A stretch of DNA of 64,000 nucleotides from Wyeomyia smithii (GCF_029784165.1 NC_073696.1:150632812-150696811); one strand, 5' to 3'; shown: positions 44,318-57,061, numbered from the stretch's first letter. The notes: a model not told the origin generated them from the sequence alone. Translations and numbers: made by a program.

Positions 44318-45953
44318 TGTAGCTGGCCCACGGCCGCGATGTGTTTCCGTCTAGGACGTATGAACGAGTAGCTTAAGCGCCATCTCCAGAGAGGGCTACT
44401 CGTCGTGTTGAATTTTTCCCAGCACGAAACCTAAACCTCAGGGCAGGTTGTGGAAGAATTGTCCCGAAACGACATAAAGAAACGGTAGCAATTGTTGAAT
44501 GGAAGAATTACTCCGCCGCGCGTACGATAAAACCACTAATCCGCTTAGCCAAAGAACAACCGTCTTATCGAAACACGAAAAACACGAGTGTCCGAGAAAT
44601 AAGCGTTATCATCACAGGCGGAACACCAACGCCAAATCCTTCTATTCGATTCAGCGGCAATAGTGGGGCTATTTCCCGAGAGCCACCCGGAGTAAAAAAA
44701 GAACGAACAACGAAAAATATTACACGTACGCGAATGTGAGAATTCTCCTAGAAAAGATTTACCTGTTTGGGAAGCATATAGTATGTACAATAGGTATTTA
44801 CATCAATTTACATTTATTACATTAAGCGGAATTTACTTAGAACTAACGGGTTAGTGCGTGTACAGTCTGTGATCACATTTCTATTTCCTCGCCTCTGTGT
44901 GCTTCCCTACTTTACTCCTACAGTGCGGTCAAAAGAAACTCGTCCAACAGACGGTTGAACGGCGAAAGCTTTCTATTAAGAAGGTTTTTGTGTGTGTCTT
45001 TATCGGGCCCGGCTCAAAGAGCTATTTTTACTCACGGTAGATAAAGCAGTCCCGTCGGTGCTATTAATAGCCCTACCGTCGATGACTTGTTGCGTCCACT
45101 GCTGTTCTGCTTCACGTCGTTGGCGTCGATCGATGAGCTGCGATGGCGTCACTCGAAGAGAAGTGATGGCTTCGATCGGTGTGAAGCGATGGCGTCGGTC
45201 GAACTGTCTCGACGGCGTCGTTTGCCGGCTGATCTCAAGTGCCGACGTTTAACCAAAGCAGCAACTTCCAATCCCGTCGTGGGTCAGCAGCGTGAGGGTG
45301 GCAGCGTCGCGCTAGTGCAGCGGCTAGTAAAGGGCGAAAAGAAAGCCCAAAAAAGAAGCACGGCTGATTTGGGTTTTCAGCATTTTTTGTCGTACACACA
45401 TTTAAAACCTCTTACCTTCTTTTTGTAACAATAACACACGAAAAAGCATCCGTAGACCGCACTCCTAACTTAACCGCACTAGCTAAGCCCTAACGGAAAG
45501 GAAAAACTTAACTGAAAAGAACTCTCACATTTAAACAAAAGACTTACAAAAAAAAAACACACGCGAACTAATCTAATCACACTACTGCCTCGTTCACGAT
45601 CAGAATTGAAATGGACGAGTAGTAGTTCCGAAAACCCTCAGATAAGTTGCGCGGTATTCGGTTTCCGCGATCGGAAGTAATGCACCACTTCAACACGATC
45701 ATTCATGGCTTAAGCGTGAATGATTTTATCTCCTTCTTTCTTCCGTTCTTCCAATCGCAGATATGCTTCCCCACCCGGTTCGGTATTTAGTGAGACGGAA
45801 AATACTAAGAAAAGGGAATTTGAAATTGCTGAAATCAATATAGTGGAGTATTTGTATACAAGCGTCTGATTTTCAATTCTATCATGCAATATTTAACAGT
45901 GAAACTAAGTGAAATTGAATGATTTAAATTCGTATAACAGTGACCATGCTACA
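44318..45953 (-). repeat. 5' LTR of the gypsy element (1,636 bp)
   Basis: TG..CA termini, lacks the foldback insertion, and retains about 460 bp (45024-45483) missing from the 3' LTR. The ORFs at 44545-44790 and 45087-45428 lie inside the LTR and have no gene-like features. Confidence 0.85.
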
Positions 45954-45957
45954 ATGA

Positions 45958-47330
45958 ATATATTCAGAATTAGGGCGCCAAAAGCCATAAGTCGAAGATG
46001 TTGTCATTTCGATGAAACCAATCATTTCAAACGATTTGTCTTTTGACTTTGATCATATCCTATGGCCGATTCGTCGTGCATTTGCAGACTTTAAACACAT
46101 CGCAAGGAATCAATGAATTTGAAACGTTCAAATAGTACAAAACCACATTTAAATTATGTTGAGACCACATATATCAATCAAAGCAGGTATAGTTTTAAAT
46201 AACCTTTGAATTTCTTTTCTTTCCATAACTTTTGAGCCACATATCAAATTGTTATGAAGTTTGTTATTTGTAAGTTTTGAGAGATGACTTGTTCGTATGA
46301 CACTAGTTATGTTCAAATAAGTCATGTAATCTTTGAAATAATAGACTTTCGTTGTTTTATTAACAATTTAATACATAACGGTGGCTTAAGTTCAATTATA
46401 ATCAAATGAAATGGGAACGTATAGGGCAGCCAAACTTTGAAACCACGTGTTCAATCATAATTCATCAGTTAACCCTTAACTAGCCCGCTCATCTGATAAT
46501 CTGATTGCTCAAATTGGTTGTGTAGTTTCTGGGATAATGAAGTTTCGTGATTTTCACATTTCGGTACATTACAGACGAAGTTACAGTCCGATTACAGTAA
46601 AATTCAATAGGGTGTTACGAGGCAGCTAGACTTATTAGTTGACAATAATTTTGTAAAAATCGGGTGAGTCAACACTGAGAAAAGTGAGTGAGTTCAAGTA
46701 GTCTTCGGAATATGTTCCTTTTCATAGCTGGATTTCACATTTTCAAACATAACAGGCAAAGTAATAGTCTGATTGCAAAACAAATCAATAGGGTCTTATG
46801 GGGCAACTAGACCTTCCATTTGACACTGATTTTATGAAAATCGGTTCAGCGATCTCTGAGAAACATGAGTGAGATTAAGTAGTCTTTAAAACACGTTTCT
46901 TGTTATAACTTTTGAACCACAAGTTCAATCTTTATGAAATTCGAAAGTTAAGGGTAACTTAGGTAGCCCGTTTATTTGAAATCAATTTTGTTCAAATCGG
47001 TTGTGTAGTTTTCGAGATAATGATGTTTCATGATTTTAACATTTTGAACCATAACCTCTAAACTAAAAATCCGATTACAATGAAACTTAGTAGGGTCTTA
47101 TGGGACAATGAGACCTTTCATTTGCAATTAATTTAATAAAAATCGGTCCAGCCATCTCTGAGAAAAGTGAGTGAGAATTAAAATCTGCACATACACACAC
47201 ATACACACATACACACACATACATAAAGAAAATGCTCAGCTCGTCGAGCTGAGTCGAGTGATATATGCCATTCGGCCCTTTGGAGCACTTTTATACTTTC
47301 GGTTTTGCAGGTGATTGCAAACCTTCTGAA
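45958..47330 (+). repeat. Macro-repeat, forward copy, right part
   Basis: Continues the unit interrupted at 35621: end of tandem repeat, linker, array (46120-47165), CA tract (47187-47222) and end module. An intact TTAA (about 46146) is another empty site for the piggyBac-like MITE. Confidence 0.7.
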
Positions 47331-47534
47331 CATCGGCTGATGCTTTATAAGTGTAGTGGTTTGGAGCTGCGCAATACATTCAAAATACGCTAGAGCATCA
47401 ATTGCGTTATGCCCAACGCACATGCGTTGTACTGGTTCCAACTTTAATCAGTAAATGCGCTAATTTCACTCATCAATGATCTGGTTACGCAAACTCCAAC
47501 TTTGTTTGTAATGATTTATTTATGTACTAATTTT

Positions 47535-48840
47535 TTAAAGATTGGACTTGTGGTTCAAAAGTTATAAAAAGAAACGTGTTCTGAAGACTGTTTAATCTCA
47601 CTCATGTTTCTCAGAGATGGCTGAACCGATTTAAAAAAAATCAGTGTCGAATGGAAGGTCTAGTTGCCCCATAAGACCCTATTGATTTATTTTGCAATCG
47701 GACTATTACTTTGCCTGTTATGTTTGAAAATGTGAAATCCAGCTATGAAAAGAACCATATTCCGAAGACTACTTGAACTCACTCACTTTTCTCAGAGATG
47801 GCTGACCCGATTTCCATAAAATTAGTGTAAAATGAAAAGTCTAGCTGCCTCGTAACACCCTATTGAATTTTACTGTAATCGGACTGTAACTTCGTATGTA
47901 ATGTACCGAAATGTGAAAATCACGAAACTTCATTATCTCAGAAACTACACAACCGATTTGATCAATGTTATTATGAGATGAGCGGGCATGTTAAGGGTTA
48001 ACTGATGGATTATGATTGAACACGTGGTTTCAAAGTTTGACAGCCCCATAAGTTCCCATTTCATTTGATTATGATCGAACTTAAGCCACCGTTATGTATT
48101 AAATTGTTAACAAAAAGACGAAAGTCTATTATCTCAAAGATGACATGACTTATTTGAACATAACTAGTGTCATACGAACGAGTCATCTCTCAAACTTACA
48201 AATAACAAACTTCATAACAATTTGATATGTGGCTCAAAAGTTATGAAGAGAAGAGAAATTCAAAGACTATTTAAAACTATACCTGCTTTGATCGATATAT
48301 GTGGTCTCAACATAATTTAAATGTGGTATCGTACTATTTGAACGTTCCAAATTCATTGATTCCTTGCGATGTTTAAAGTCTGCAAATGCACGACAAATCG
48401 GCCATAGGATATGATCAAAGTCAAATAAAGAATCGTTTGAAATGATTGGTTTTATCGAAATGACTACATCCTCGACTTTTGGCTTCTGTACATCGTCCTA
48501 ATTCCAAATATATTCATATTGGGTGGTGTTCGGTTATTTTCAGCAGATTTTCTGGCATCAATCTGACACCGGAATACGCAGATTGGGAGATATTTAGTTA
48601 TTTTGGTTGTTTTTCAGAAACTAAAAGTGGTCGTCTTTAAATTCAAAATGGTGTCCAGGGTCAATGTTTGGTTTCTATGCATCATCACGATTACGGAAAT
48701 ATCCATATCGAGTATTATTCGGTCATTTTCGACTGTCTCCTAGAAGTTGCCATTCAACAATTTAAAATGGTGCCTGAGGTCGATTGTTAGCTCATTGCAT
48801 CATTCTGGTTCCAGAGATGCTTATTAGACTGGGACACGGT
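47535..48840 (-). repeat. Macro-repeat, inverted copy
   Basis: Array in reverse (CTCACTCACTTTTCTCAGAG), linker (48390-48490) and about 2.5 units of 126-bp-type repeat. With 45958-47330 it forms a large inverted repeat. Confidence 0.65.
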
Positions 48841-49370
48841 TATATGGGAAAAAAGCGATGGCGTATTTTTTCACTCCCATGCACTTTTCGTGTTTCTTAT
48901 GGGTCCTATAACAACTGTGTAACTTTTCAGATCGATCGTTGAAACGATCGATTGGCGCCCGATTTTTAAAGCTTTCATACGATTTTATATGGGAAAATCT
49001 ACTTTTTCAAAACTTTTTCTTTAGAGATGTCCAGTTGGCTCCTAAAAATATATCAATACATGATATTCATAGGAAATTTTCCGGGGAAAAACTCTTCTGA
49101 AGACCGCAAGGCGCTACCTTGCTTGTGAAAATAGAAATTCACCCCAGACTTATTTAATATCTGACGAACGGCTCACCATTAAATTTTACTAGCAATACCT
49201 CTGCAGCATGCTGCTGTTGCATATTCAACCATGTGATGAGAAATGATATCGTTTAAATTTATCTAGGAGGCTTACCAGAAGATACTATGAGCAAAAATCA
49301 CAAATTGAAAATTAATTCGACGCGAAATTATCTCTCATACTTAAGCAAGTTTGCAATAGCAGCATACTGT
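48841..49370. other. Unassigned insertion-like segment
   Basis: About 530 bp of different composition between the tandem repeat and the next macro-repeat module. It contains the palindromic GATCGATCGTTGAAACGATCGATT (split here for length: GATCGATCGTT / AACGATCGAT). Edges carry ACTGGGACAC and ACCAGTGCCC, which could be weak inverted ends, but no duplication was found. Confidence 0.4.
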
Positions 49371-49675
49371 ACCAGTGCCCTCCTTTCCAGAAGAGGGAGG
49401 GGTCTTAAACTATCATAGGAACCATTATCGGCACCAGAAACCCCTACATACAAATTTTCACGTCGATCTGTTTGGTAGTTTTCGAGCCTATATGGATCAG
49501 AGAGACAGACAGACCGGACTGCATTTTCAGATGTATAGATTACAACATCAATATTTTAGAACCTAAAGAGTGAATATACATTTATTGGATTAAAGCGTTC
49601 ATGTAAATATATTTTTACAAATAAAAGTTTCAATGAGAAAGGCTGGGTCTGACCGCTAGGTGGATTAATTTAGGG
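49371..49675 (-). repeat. Macro-repeat left-end modules, inverted
   Basis: CCAGAAACCCCTACATACAA, AACATCAATATTTTAGAACC and GACCGCTAGGTGGATTAA, i.e. the modules of 34199-34500 in reverse. Confidence 0.6.
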
Positions 49676-49792
49676 TTTTGCCTTTCTCCTGGAAAGGTAT
49701 AGGAATCACTTGCAAAACCGAAAGTATAAAAGTGCTCCAAAGGGCCGAATGGCATATATCACTCGACTCAGCTCGACGAACTGAGAATTTTC

Positions 49793-49833
<41 letters not shown>

Positions 49834-51030
49834 ATTTTTATTCTCACTCACTTTTCTTAGAGATGGCTGGACCGATTTTCATGAAATTAAATGCAAATGA
49901 AAGGTCTTCTTGTCCCATAAGACCCTATTTAATTTTATTGTAATCGGATTTTCAGTTTAGGAGTTATGTATCAAAATGTAGAAATAATGAAACATCATTA
50001 TCTCACAACTACACAACCGATTTGAACAAAATTGAACGAGCTACCTGAAATACCCTTAAGTTTTGAATTTTACAAAGATTAAAGTTGTGGTTCAAAAGTT
50101 ATGAAAAGAAACGTGTTCTGAAGGCTGTTTAATTTCACTCATGTTTCTCAGAGATGGCTGAACCGATTTTCATAAAATCGGTGTCAAATGGAAGGTCTAG
50201 TTGCCCCATAAGACCCTATTGATTCGTTTTGCAATCGGACTATTACTTTGCCTGTTATGTTTAAAAATGTGAAATCCAGCTATGAAAAGAACCATATTCC
50301 GAAGACTACTTGAACTCACTCACATTTCTCAGAGATGGCTGACCCGATTTCCACAAAATTAGTGTCAACTAATAAGTCTAGCTGCCTCATAACACCCTAT
50401 TGAATTTTACTGTGATCGGACTGTAACTTCGTCTGTAAAGTACTGAAATGTGAAAATAACGAATCTTCATTCTCTTAGAAACTACATAACCGATTTGATC
50501 AATATCAGATGAGCGGGCATGTTAAGGGTTAACTGATGAATTATGATTGAACAGGTGGTTTCAAAGTTTGGCTGCCCCTTATGTTCCCATTTCATTTGAT
50601 TATAATCGAACTTGAGCTACCGTTATGTATTATATTGTTAATAAAACAACGAAAGTCTATTATCTCAAAGATTACATGACTTATTTGAACATAACTAGTG
50701 TCATACGAGCGAGTCATCTCTCAAACTTACAAATAACAAACTTCATAACAATTTGGTATGTGGCTCAGAAGTTATGGAAAGAAAAAAAGTTCAAAGACTA
50801 TTTAAAACTATACCTGCTTTGATTGATTTATGTGGCCTCAACATAATTTAAATGTGGTATTGTATTATTTGAACGTTCCAAATTCATTGATTCGTTGCGA
50901 TGTGTTTAAAGTCTGCAAATGCACGACGAATCGGGTATAGGATATGATCAAAGTCAAATAACAAATCGTTTGAAATGATTGGTTTTATCGAAATGACAAC
51001 ATCCTCGACTTTTGGCTTTTGTACATTGCC
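49676..51030 (-). repeat. Macro-repeat, inverted copy
   Basis: Begins GTTTTGCCTTTCTCCTGG directly after the preceding left-end module (head-to-tail join), then a perfect (GT)n tract (about 49797-49830), the array and the linker. Confidence 0.7.
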
Positions 51031-51243
51031 TTAATTCTGAATATATTCATATTGGGTGGTATTCGGTCATTTTCGACTGTTTCCTAGAAGTTGCCATTCA
51101 GCTATTTAAAATGGTGCCTGAGGTTGATTGTTAGCTCATTGCATCATTATGGTTCCAGAGATACTCACGCCTTCTTGGATTTCTTGTTGAAGATTGGATC
51201 ATTCTTGTTGAAGAAACACCCATATTGGGTGTTATTCGATCAC

Positions 51244-51493
51244 GACGAACGATATCAAGGACCAGACACCAACACTTATTACTCTTACTAAATCTAACAA
51301 GTAAACAAATTAAAATTTACCTGTACCGTCGACCAGTTTCGAGCAAACAAGAACAAACATCGGGCCTCGTCCTGAATGATGAGCAGAATTTTGCTCGAAA
51401 CCGGTCGACGGTATAGGTAAATTTTAATTTGTTTACTTGTTAGATTTAGTAAGAGTGATAAGTGTTAGTGTCTGGTCCTTGATATCGTTCGTC
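51244..51493. mobile_element. Foldback element (250 bp)
   Basis: GACGAACGATATCAAGGACC at the left is mirrored at the right; arms about 110 bp with a short centre (TCCTGAATGATGAGCAG). The target duplication was not resolved. Confidence 0.65.
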
Positions 51494-52094
51494 ATATTAA
51501 GCTCTTACGGTAGCACGAAACAAGTTTGAAGTGTTATTCAATCATTTTTGGCTGTTTCCCAGGAACCGGGAGTCGCCAACCTAGAATCTAAAATGGGGTC
51601 TGTGGTCGATTTCAGCTGCTGTGTATCATTCTAGATGCGGAGATACTCATGTTAGACGGAAATCGACCATTTTTGCCTGTTTTCCAGAAACTAGAAATTG
51701 CCATGCTACAATTCATAATGGTGTCTGAGGTAAATTTTTATCTTCTTGCAACATTCTAGCTCCGGAGATACTCATATTGGGTGGTATTTAGTCACTTTCT
51801 GTCATCTGGGCGTAATTCTGGTTCCGAAAACATTCATTTTAAATGGTATTTGGTCATTTTTGTCTGTTTTCCAGACACCGGAAGTCACCATCTTAAAATT
51901 CAAGATTGTGTCTGTGATCAATTTTTAGCTTCTGTGCATCTTTCTGGTTCCGGAGATACTCATATTCAATGAGAATCGTCCATTTCAGGCTGTTTCCCAG
52001 AAACCGGAAGTTGCCATCCTACAATTCAAAATGTTGTCTGAAGTCGATTTGTGGCTCCAGTCATCACGATTCCGGAAATACCCATATTGGGTGG

Positions 52095-53260
52095 TGTTAG
52101 CGCCAAAACTCCCGCCTCAGCTGGGCATTACTGTCATCAATGAGTGACTAGCTGAGGCCCAAGCGACGCTGGTTTGCGCGCGATTATTTTAAGCTTTGTT
52201 CTGGCTCGACAATGCTGCCGTCCAAGAGGCAGCCTATAAAAGCGCTCTCCACAGCAGCGCCAGTGTTAGTCATTAGTGTTGATAAGCACGCGGCGGCAGC
52301 GCCGTCACGCTGCTAGTTGTAAATATTGTACCGTCTCGAATAAATGTAGTTAAGTGAAGACTTGCGTTTGCGTTGCAGTTTGAAAGAAAGCTTCTCCCTG
52401 GGCCTTAATTGCCCATCGTGATGCCAAAGGGCGAAATTAGAACACAACGTAGGGCCGTGCGTAGGTGCGTTGCGATATCATTAGGCATCGATACTTAGAA
52501 TCGATACTGGTATCGAAAGCAAGCGCTGATACTCCGATATAATCATGAGAAAAGTATCGATACTGCGAGGTATCGCTGTTCGATATCAGCTCATTTAAAG
52601 TAAAACTCATATGGCTGTTTTTGCAAATTTTTTGCCCGCGATAAAAACAAACAGCTTCTATGCTCGTCAAAAACATCAAAACTTTTCTGATGCGTATAGG
52701 TATTACAACACTTATCAGACAATCAGTCGCGTCGCGTAATATATCAAGTAAAATACAGTAAGGTCGCTTTTTGAGTGGTTTTTCACGCGGCTTTTTTACA
52801 CTGATTCTGGAATTTACGCGTAAAAACGATTTTAATGTACACTAAAAACTAATACAAATTGAAAAAATATCTGTGTTCTTTATTTTTCCTATGATGATTT
52901 TAATTTTTGGTTTTCATTGTAGATGTGACAGTGATATTTTTTCCACAAATTCTTTTTCACTAAATGCTTAGTAATCTTGTTTTGGTTTTGCCTTAGTGCC
53001 TAAACTGGAATAATTTGATAGATTATAGCTTTTCAACCGATCCTGTTAATTTTGGTGCTCCTTACCACCAAATGCATTAAAAGATCACAGAGTAAATGTT
53101 TGTCGAGTTTGTCGCTTGTTTCGATACTAAGGGTAGTGTATCGATGTTGGCGGAGGATCGTCTGTCAAGTATCGATGCTAAATACCGGGTATCGGAAGTA
53201 AAAGAATCGATTCTAAGCAAGTATCAGAGGTATTGCAACGTCCCTAGCCGTGCGCGATCA
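52095..53260 (+). repeat. Solo LTR (BEL/Pao- or gypsy-like), interrupted by a hAT
   Basis: Starts TGTTAGCGCC and ends GCGATCA, flanked by GGTGG (52090-52094) and GATGG (53261-53265), a 5-bp duplication with one change in the GGTGGTATTTGG satellite context. Contains TATAAAAG (52235) and AATAAA (52339), as expected of an LTR. Net length without the nested element is about 373 bp. No internal region is attached, so it arose by LTR-LTR recombination. The 5-bp duplication favours BEL/Pao, but this is not decisive. Confidence 0.65.
52462..53246. mobile_element. Non-autonomous hAT (785 bp) inside the solo LTR
   Basis: Ends TAGGTGCGTTGCGATATC and (inverted) TAGGGACGTTGCAATACC, flanked by GCCGTGCG (52454-52461, 53247-53254). 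Subterminal repeats of ATCGATACT-type text are abundant. No transposase; the 52437-52679 and 53096-53296 ORFs look incidental. Confidence 0.8.
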
Positions 53261-53652
53261 GATGGTATTTGGTCGTTTGCCGCTGTTTTTCCGTAACCGG
53301 AAGTCGCCATTTTGGATTTCATAATGACATTTGGAGACAATTTCTGGATTTTGAACGTCATACTGGCTAAAGAAACACTCATATTGGGTGGTATTTGGAC
53401 CTTTTCAGCTGTTTTTCAGAAACCGGAAGTCGCCATCTTAGAATTCAAAATGGTATCTGTGGTCGATTTTAGCTCCTGTGTATCATTCTTGATCCGGATT
53501 TTATTATATTAGGTGGAAATCGGCCATTTTTGGCTGTTTTCCAGAAACCGGAAGTTGCCATCTTACAATCCAAAATGTTACCTGAGGTCTATTATGGAAC
53601 ATATTTGTTACCACTAAAAACATTCACCTGCCATATATGGTTCAAACCATTA

Positions 53653-55402
53653 CACAGTGGTTTAAAACGCGAAAAACGTGATCGTCAGCCTTTTGAGTAT
53701 AAAAATGCCATTTAAATGCTACAGTGTATTCGACAAAGTTTTTGTAGATGTTAAGGGGCATCTTTTGATGTAAATAAATTTTCGGTTAATTCACCTAAAA
53801 GTGAGATAAAATTTTTTATTTTTTTATTTACTTATCAAATCAAAACAAAGTCTTCAGCAAAGTTGTAGACAATCTTATGTAGAAAAACTTTGCTGAAGAC
53901 ACTTTGGTTCAATCTCTTGAAAATCGACCACATACAGGTAGTTTTATACACAGACATCCCAAAAGTTTCTAAAAATCGAAAAATACCAAATAACTTTTTC
54001 TGAAGTGATTTTTGAGGCCTACTATGTTCTAGACATTTTTTCATATTAAAAAAATACATCATTCGGCCGAACATACCTTGGGGAAATTTTCGACTTTTTC
54101 ATAGGGTTTAGGACATTTTAGATAAAAAATTGCACATTTTCAAAATAAAATTCCTCGAAAAGCAGCAAAAACAACAGTCTTCACTTGGAAGACGGAGATT
54201 AGTACTAGCTTCCCCAGGTGGTTTCACTAGGTTCTTGCAGTCTCTTAAAGAGTTGGGCGTGGGTGAAAAAATAGTTTTCCTTGTTTTTCGGCGTTTTTTC
54301 ATGTTATTTTCTTAAAAGGTGTACAAAATCGAAACGATTTTTGATTTTTCATTGAAAAGTACGAATAGCATTTATATTTACGGCTCTGTGCATTATTTGG
54401 AAAACATAATATATACAAAAAATTGATTTTTTTCCGAAAATAATTGTTATGTCATTAGTGTATGCAAATGCCAAGTTTTTTTAACAAAATTAGCAACATT
54501 CTTTGACGTTTTTCCAATGCTTGAATTCTGAAAAGGAAAAGTCAGCTCAGAAACAGATACCCTTATTTATTTTTTCAATTTAGACATACGGAGGTATTTT
54601 GGTATGGATTAGGTACTTCCGTATGGACAAAATTTAAAAAAATAAGGATCTCTGAGCTGACATTTTCTTTTCAGAATTCAAGCATTGGAAAAACGTCAAA
54701 GAATGTTGCTTATTTTGTTAAAAAAAACTTGGCATTTGCATACACTAGTGACATAACAATTATTTTCGGAAAAAATCAATTTTTTCTATATATTATGTTT
54801 TCCAAATAATGCACGGTGCCGTAAATATAAATGCTATTCGTACTTTTTAATAAAAAATCAAAAATCGTTTCAATTTTGTACATCTTTTGAGAAAAAAACA
54901 TGAAAAAACGCCGAAAAACAAAAAAAAACTAATTTTTTCACCCACGCCCAAGTCTTTAAGAGACTGCAAGAACCTAGTGAAACCACCTGTTGAAGCTAGT
55001 ACTAATTTCCGTCTTCCAAGTGAAGACTGTTGTTTTTGCAGCTTTTTGCAGCTTTTCGAGAAATTTTATTTTGAAAATGTGCATTTTTTTATCTAAAATG
55101 TCCTAAACCCTATGAAAAAGTCGAAAATTTCCCCAAGGTATGTTCGGCCGAATGATGCATTTTTCAAATATGAAAAAATGTCTAGAACATAGTAGTAGGG
55201 AAAATCGACCACATACAGGTAGTTTTATACACAGACATCCTAAAAGTTTCTAAAATCGAAAAATACCAAATAACTTTTTCCGAAGTAGGATTTTCAAGAG
55301 ATAGAACCAAAGTGTCTTCAGCAAAGTTTTTCTACATAAGATTGTCTACAACTCTGCTGAAGACTTCGTTTTGATTTGATAAGTAAATAAAAAATAAAAT
55401 TT
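53653..55402. mobile_element. Long foldback element, left part and most of the right arm
   Basis: Begins CACAGTGGTTTAAAACGCG (Transib-like end). The arms 53809-54560 and 54640-55402 are inverted copies around a centre with GTATGGATTAGGTACTTC. The right arm stops at about 55402, where an SLT copy starts; the missing outer part is presumably beyond 64000. ORFs at 53835-54315 and 54887-55096 are reflections of the same repeat. Confidence 0.65.
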
Positions 55403-55743
55403 TTGAAGTAGAATACTTCTCTCAGGAAGTTCGGCTACATAGGGATGTGAAATGAAAATCTAAAACCGAAAAAAGTGAAAAATATGTCCAATTTCAAATG
55501 CTAATAAATCGGTTAGTATTCGATGGATTTCCTTCGTTCTTGCAGCAATAGATTGGGAAATCTTCTAAGATTCTTCCCAAAATAGGATAATTGTAATTTT
55601 ATTATTCACACTATTGTACTATTGAAAATAGTCAAGCCTTGTCAAAACGAAAAATTCGACCTCTGATTGGTCGTTATATGCTTGCTTCCCAAGCACGGTC
55701 GACAGGATCATATACCTTGCAATTGAAAACATGCTATTTGGCG

Positions 55744-55751
55744 TATATAAG
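55744..55751 (+). promoter_or_regulatory. TATA box, SLT copy 3
   Basis: TATATAAG in the same setting as 27252. Confidence 0.45.
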
Positions 55752-55961
55752 AGCCTGTTTCAGCCGGAGCCGCTCATAATAGTTCTAGACAGCGACAACA
55801 GCAGTCGTCCTTCTCAGCAGCAGCACTAGCTCTGTGATTGGTCACCACGTCTCAGGAGCAGCGCGGTTTTTCTCAGCGTGTGTCGCCAGACAGCCATTAT
55901 TCCCCCCGTGTTGGGGCAGCATGAAGATTGCCATCAGGAAATCCAATTTTGGAAATCAAAA

Positions 55962-55977
55962 TGCCTTTTTGAAGGCA
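55962..55977 (+). terminator. Stem-loop (TGCCTT-TTTG-AAGGCA)
   Basis: Counterpart of stem-loop 1, AATAAA adjacent. Confidence 0.5.
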
Positions 55978-56182
55978 AATAAACAAGTCATTGAAAGTTA
56001 ATAATTTTTGTCAACGCAAGCAAATATTCTGTGTTGCATCCTAGCAATTTAAATTTGTCGCACCCGTCTAATTTACTGAATGTGAAATAGCTTCCACAGT
56101 GCATGTTGTGCGTGTATCTTAATTCCCCCAATGTTAGGGCAGCTCAAAGGTTGTAATTAGCAACCGATTTTGAACAGCAAAA

Positions 56183-56198
56183 TGCTTTTTTGAAGGCA
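56183..56198 (+). terminator. Stem-loop (TGCTTT-TTTG-AAGGCA)
   Basis: Counterpart of stem-loop 2. Confidence 0.45.
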
Positions 56199-56710
56199 AA
56201 TAAAAAAATAATTGAAGGTTAATAATTTTCTGGCATCAACACAAGCAGACGTTCTGTGCGGGATGCAATCAAATTCTGTTGTAGTTGTCTAATTTTCACT
56301 TTATTTAGTAAACCCCCCCACTGTAGGGGCAGCGCAAAGGCTGCGATCAGCATAACCGACATTGAATAATAAACTGCCCTGTTAGAACGCATTCACAAAA
56401 GCAGTTAGTTCGACTATGCAGAGCTAATATGAAGTCGATTCAATCAATCAGCATAAACAGAATTTCGTCGTCTCTCAGCTGCCAAGTTGCAACATGATGC
56501 AACACGCAACAGCGAGCAAACGAAATCGCTTGATGTTACAAACCGCAATAAGATACGGGTTAAAACCGTTGCGTGTGTGAGAGCACCATCGGTGTTTATT
56601 CGCTGGATACACTATCTACTGTCTACTGAACGCAATAATCTGCTTACATGCGACACGGGGACGGGAACATTTTCTTCAACCAAGCTACACAACACGACAC
56701 AAAACATGTT

Positions 56711-56837
56711 AGGGGGATTCATGTCGAGCTCGTAAACAAATACCCAGCCGTAAAAATACTCACCTCCATTGACGAGTAATGGAAGATACGCAGTTTACGG
56801 CTCGGTATTCGTATACGAGCTCGATGTGAAGACCCCT
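56711..56837. mobile_element. Small TIR element (127 bp), GTT duplication
   Basis: Same insertion as 29491-29617, at the same position. Confidence 0.65.
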
Positions 56838-57053
56838 GTTATTTTGTTGCTTCAATGAGAGTGCTATCGGTCCGGCTCGACAAGAAATCATTTTTGTGCA
56901 TCCGTGCTACGAAACTGAGGAAAAACTTTAGAAACTGAAAAAAGAGGTGGAGCTTATCAAATGATCGCTCTGAACCAGAATGAAGTCACACATATTTTTC
57001 AAGTTATATCATTCCACCACGTACGTAAAATAATTCATTCCTATTTTCATCCC

Positions 57054-57061
57054 TATATAAG
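57054..57061 (+). promoter_or_regulatory. TATA box, SLT copy 3, unit 3 type
   Basis: TATATAAG, counterpart of 29834. Confidence 0.45.

Larger units (their letters stand above)
35622..45953 (-). mobile_element. Ty3/gypsy LTR retrotransposon, complete but inactivated
   Basis: 10.3 kb with two LTRs (TGTAGCTGG..CTACA), a tRNA primer site, gag, pol and a polypurine tract, flanked by ATGA (35618-35621, 45954-45957). The undisturbed target is seen at about 19363. Order on the minus strand: 5' LTR 44318-45953, leader, gag, PR-RT-RH-IN, 1.3-kb non-coding 3' region, 3' LTR 35622-37782. Long LTRs and the Lys primer site recall Osvaldo-type elements, but the lineage is inferred. No env ORF was found. 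Inactivating changes: two nonsense codons in pol, integrase E-to-K, foldback insertion in the 3' LTR. Confidence 0.9.
51031..53652 (-). repeat. 126-bp tandem repeat block, interrupted
   Basis: Units with ACCGGAAGTCGCCATCTTA run from 51031 to about 53600, broken by a 250-bp foldback (51244-51493) and by a solo LTR (52095-53260). Short plus ORFs here (51746-51928, 53312-53512) are repeat shadows. Confidence 0.7.
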
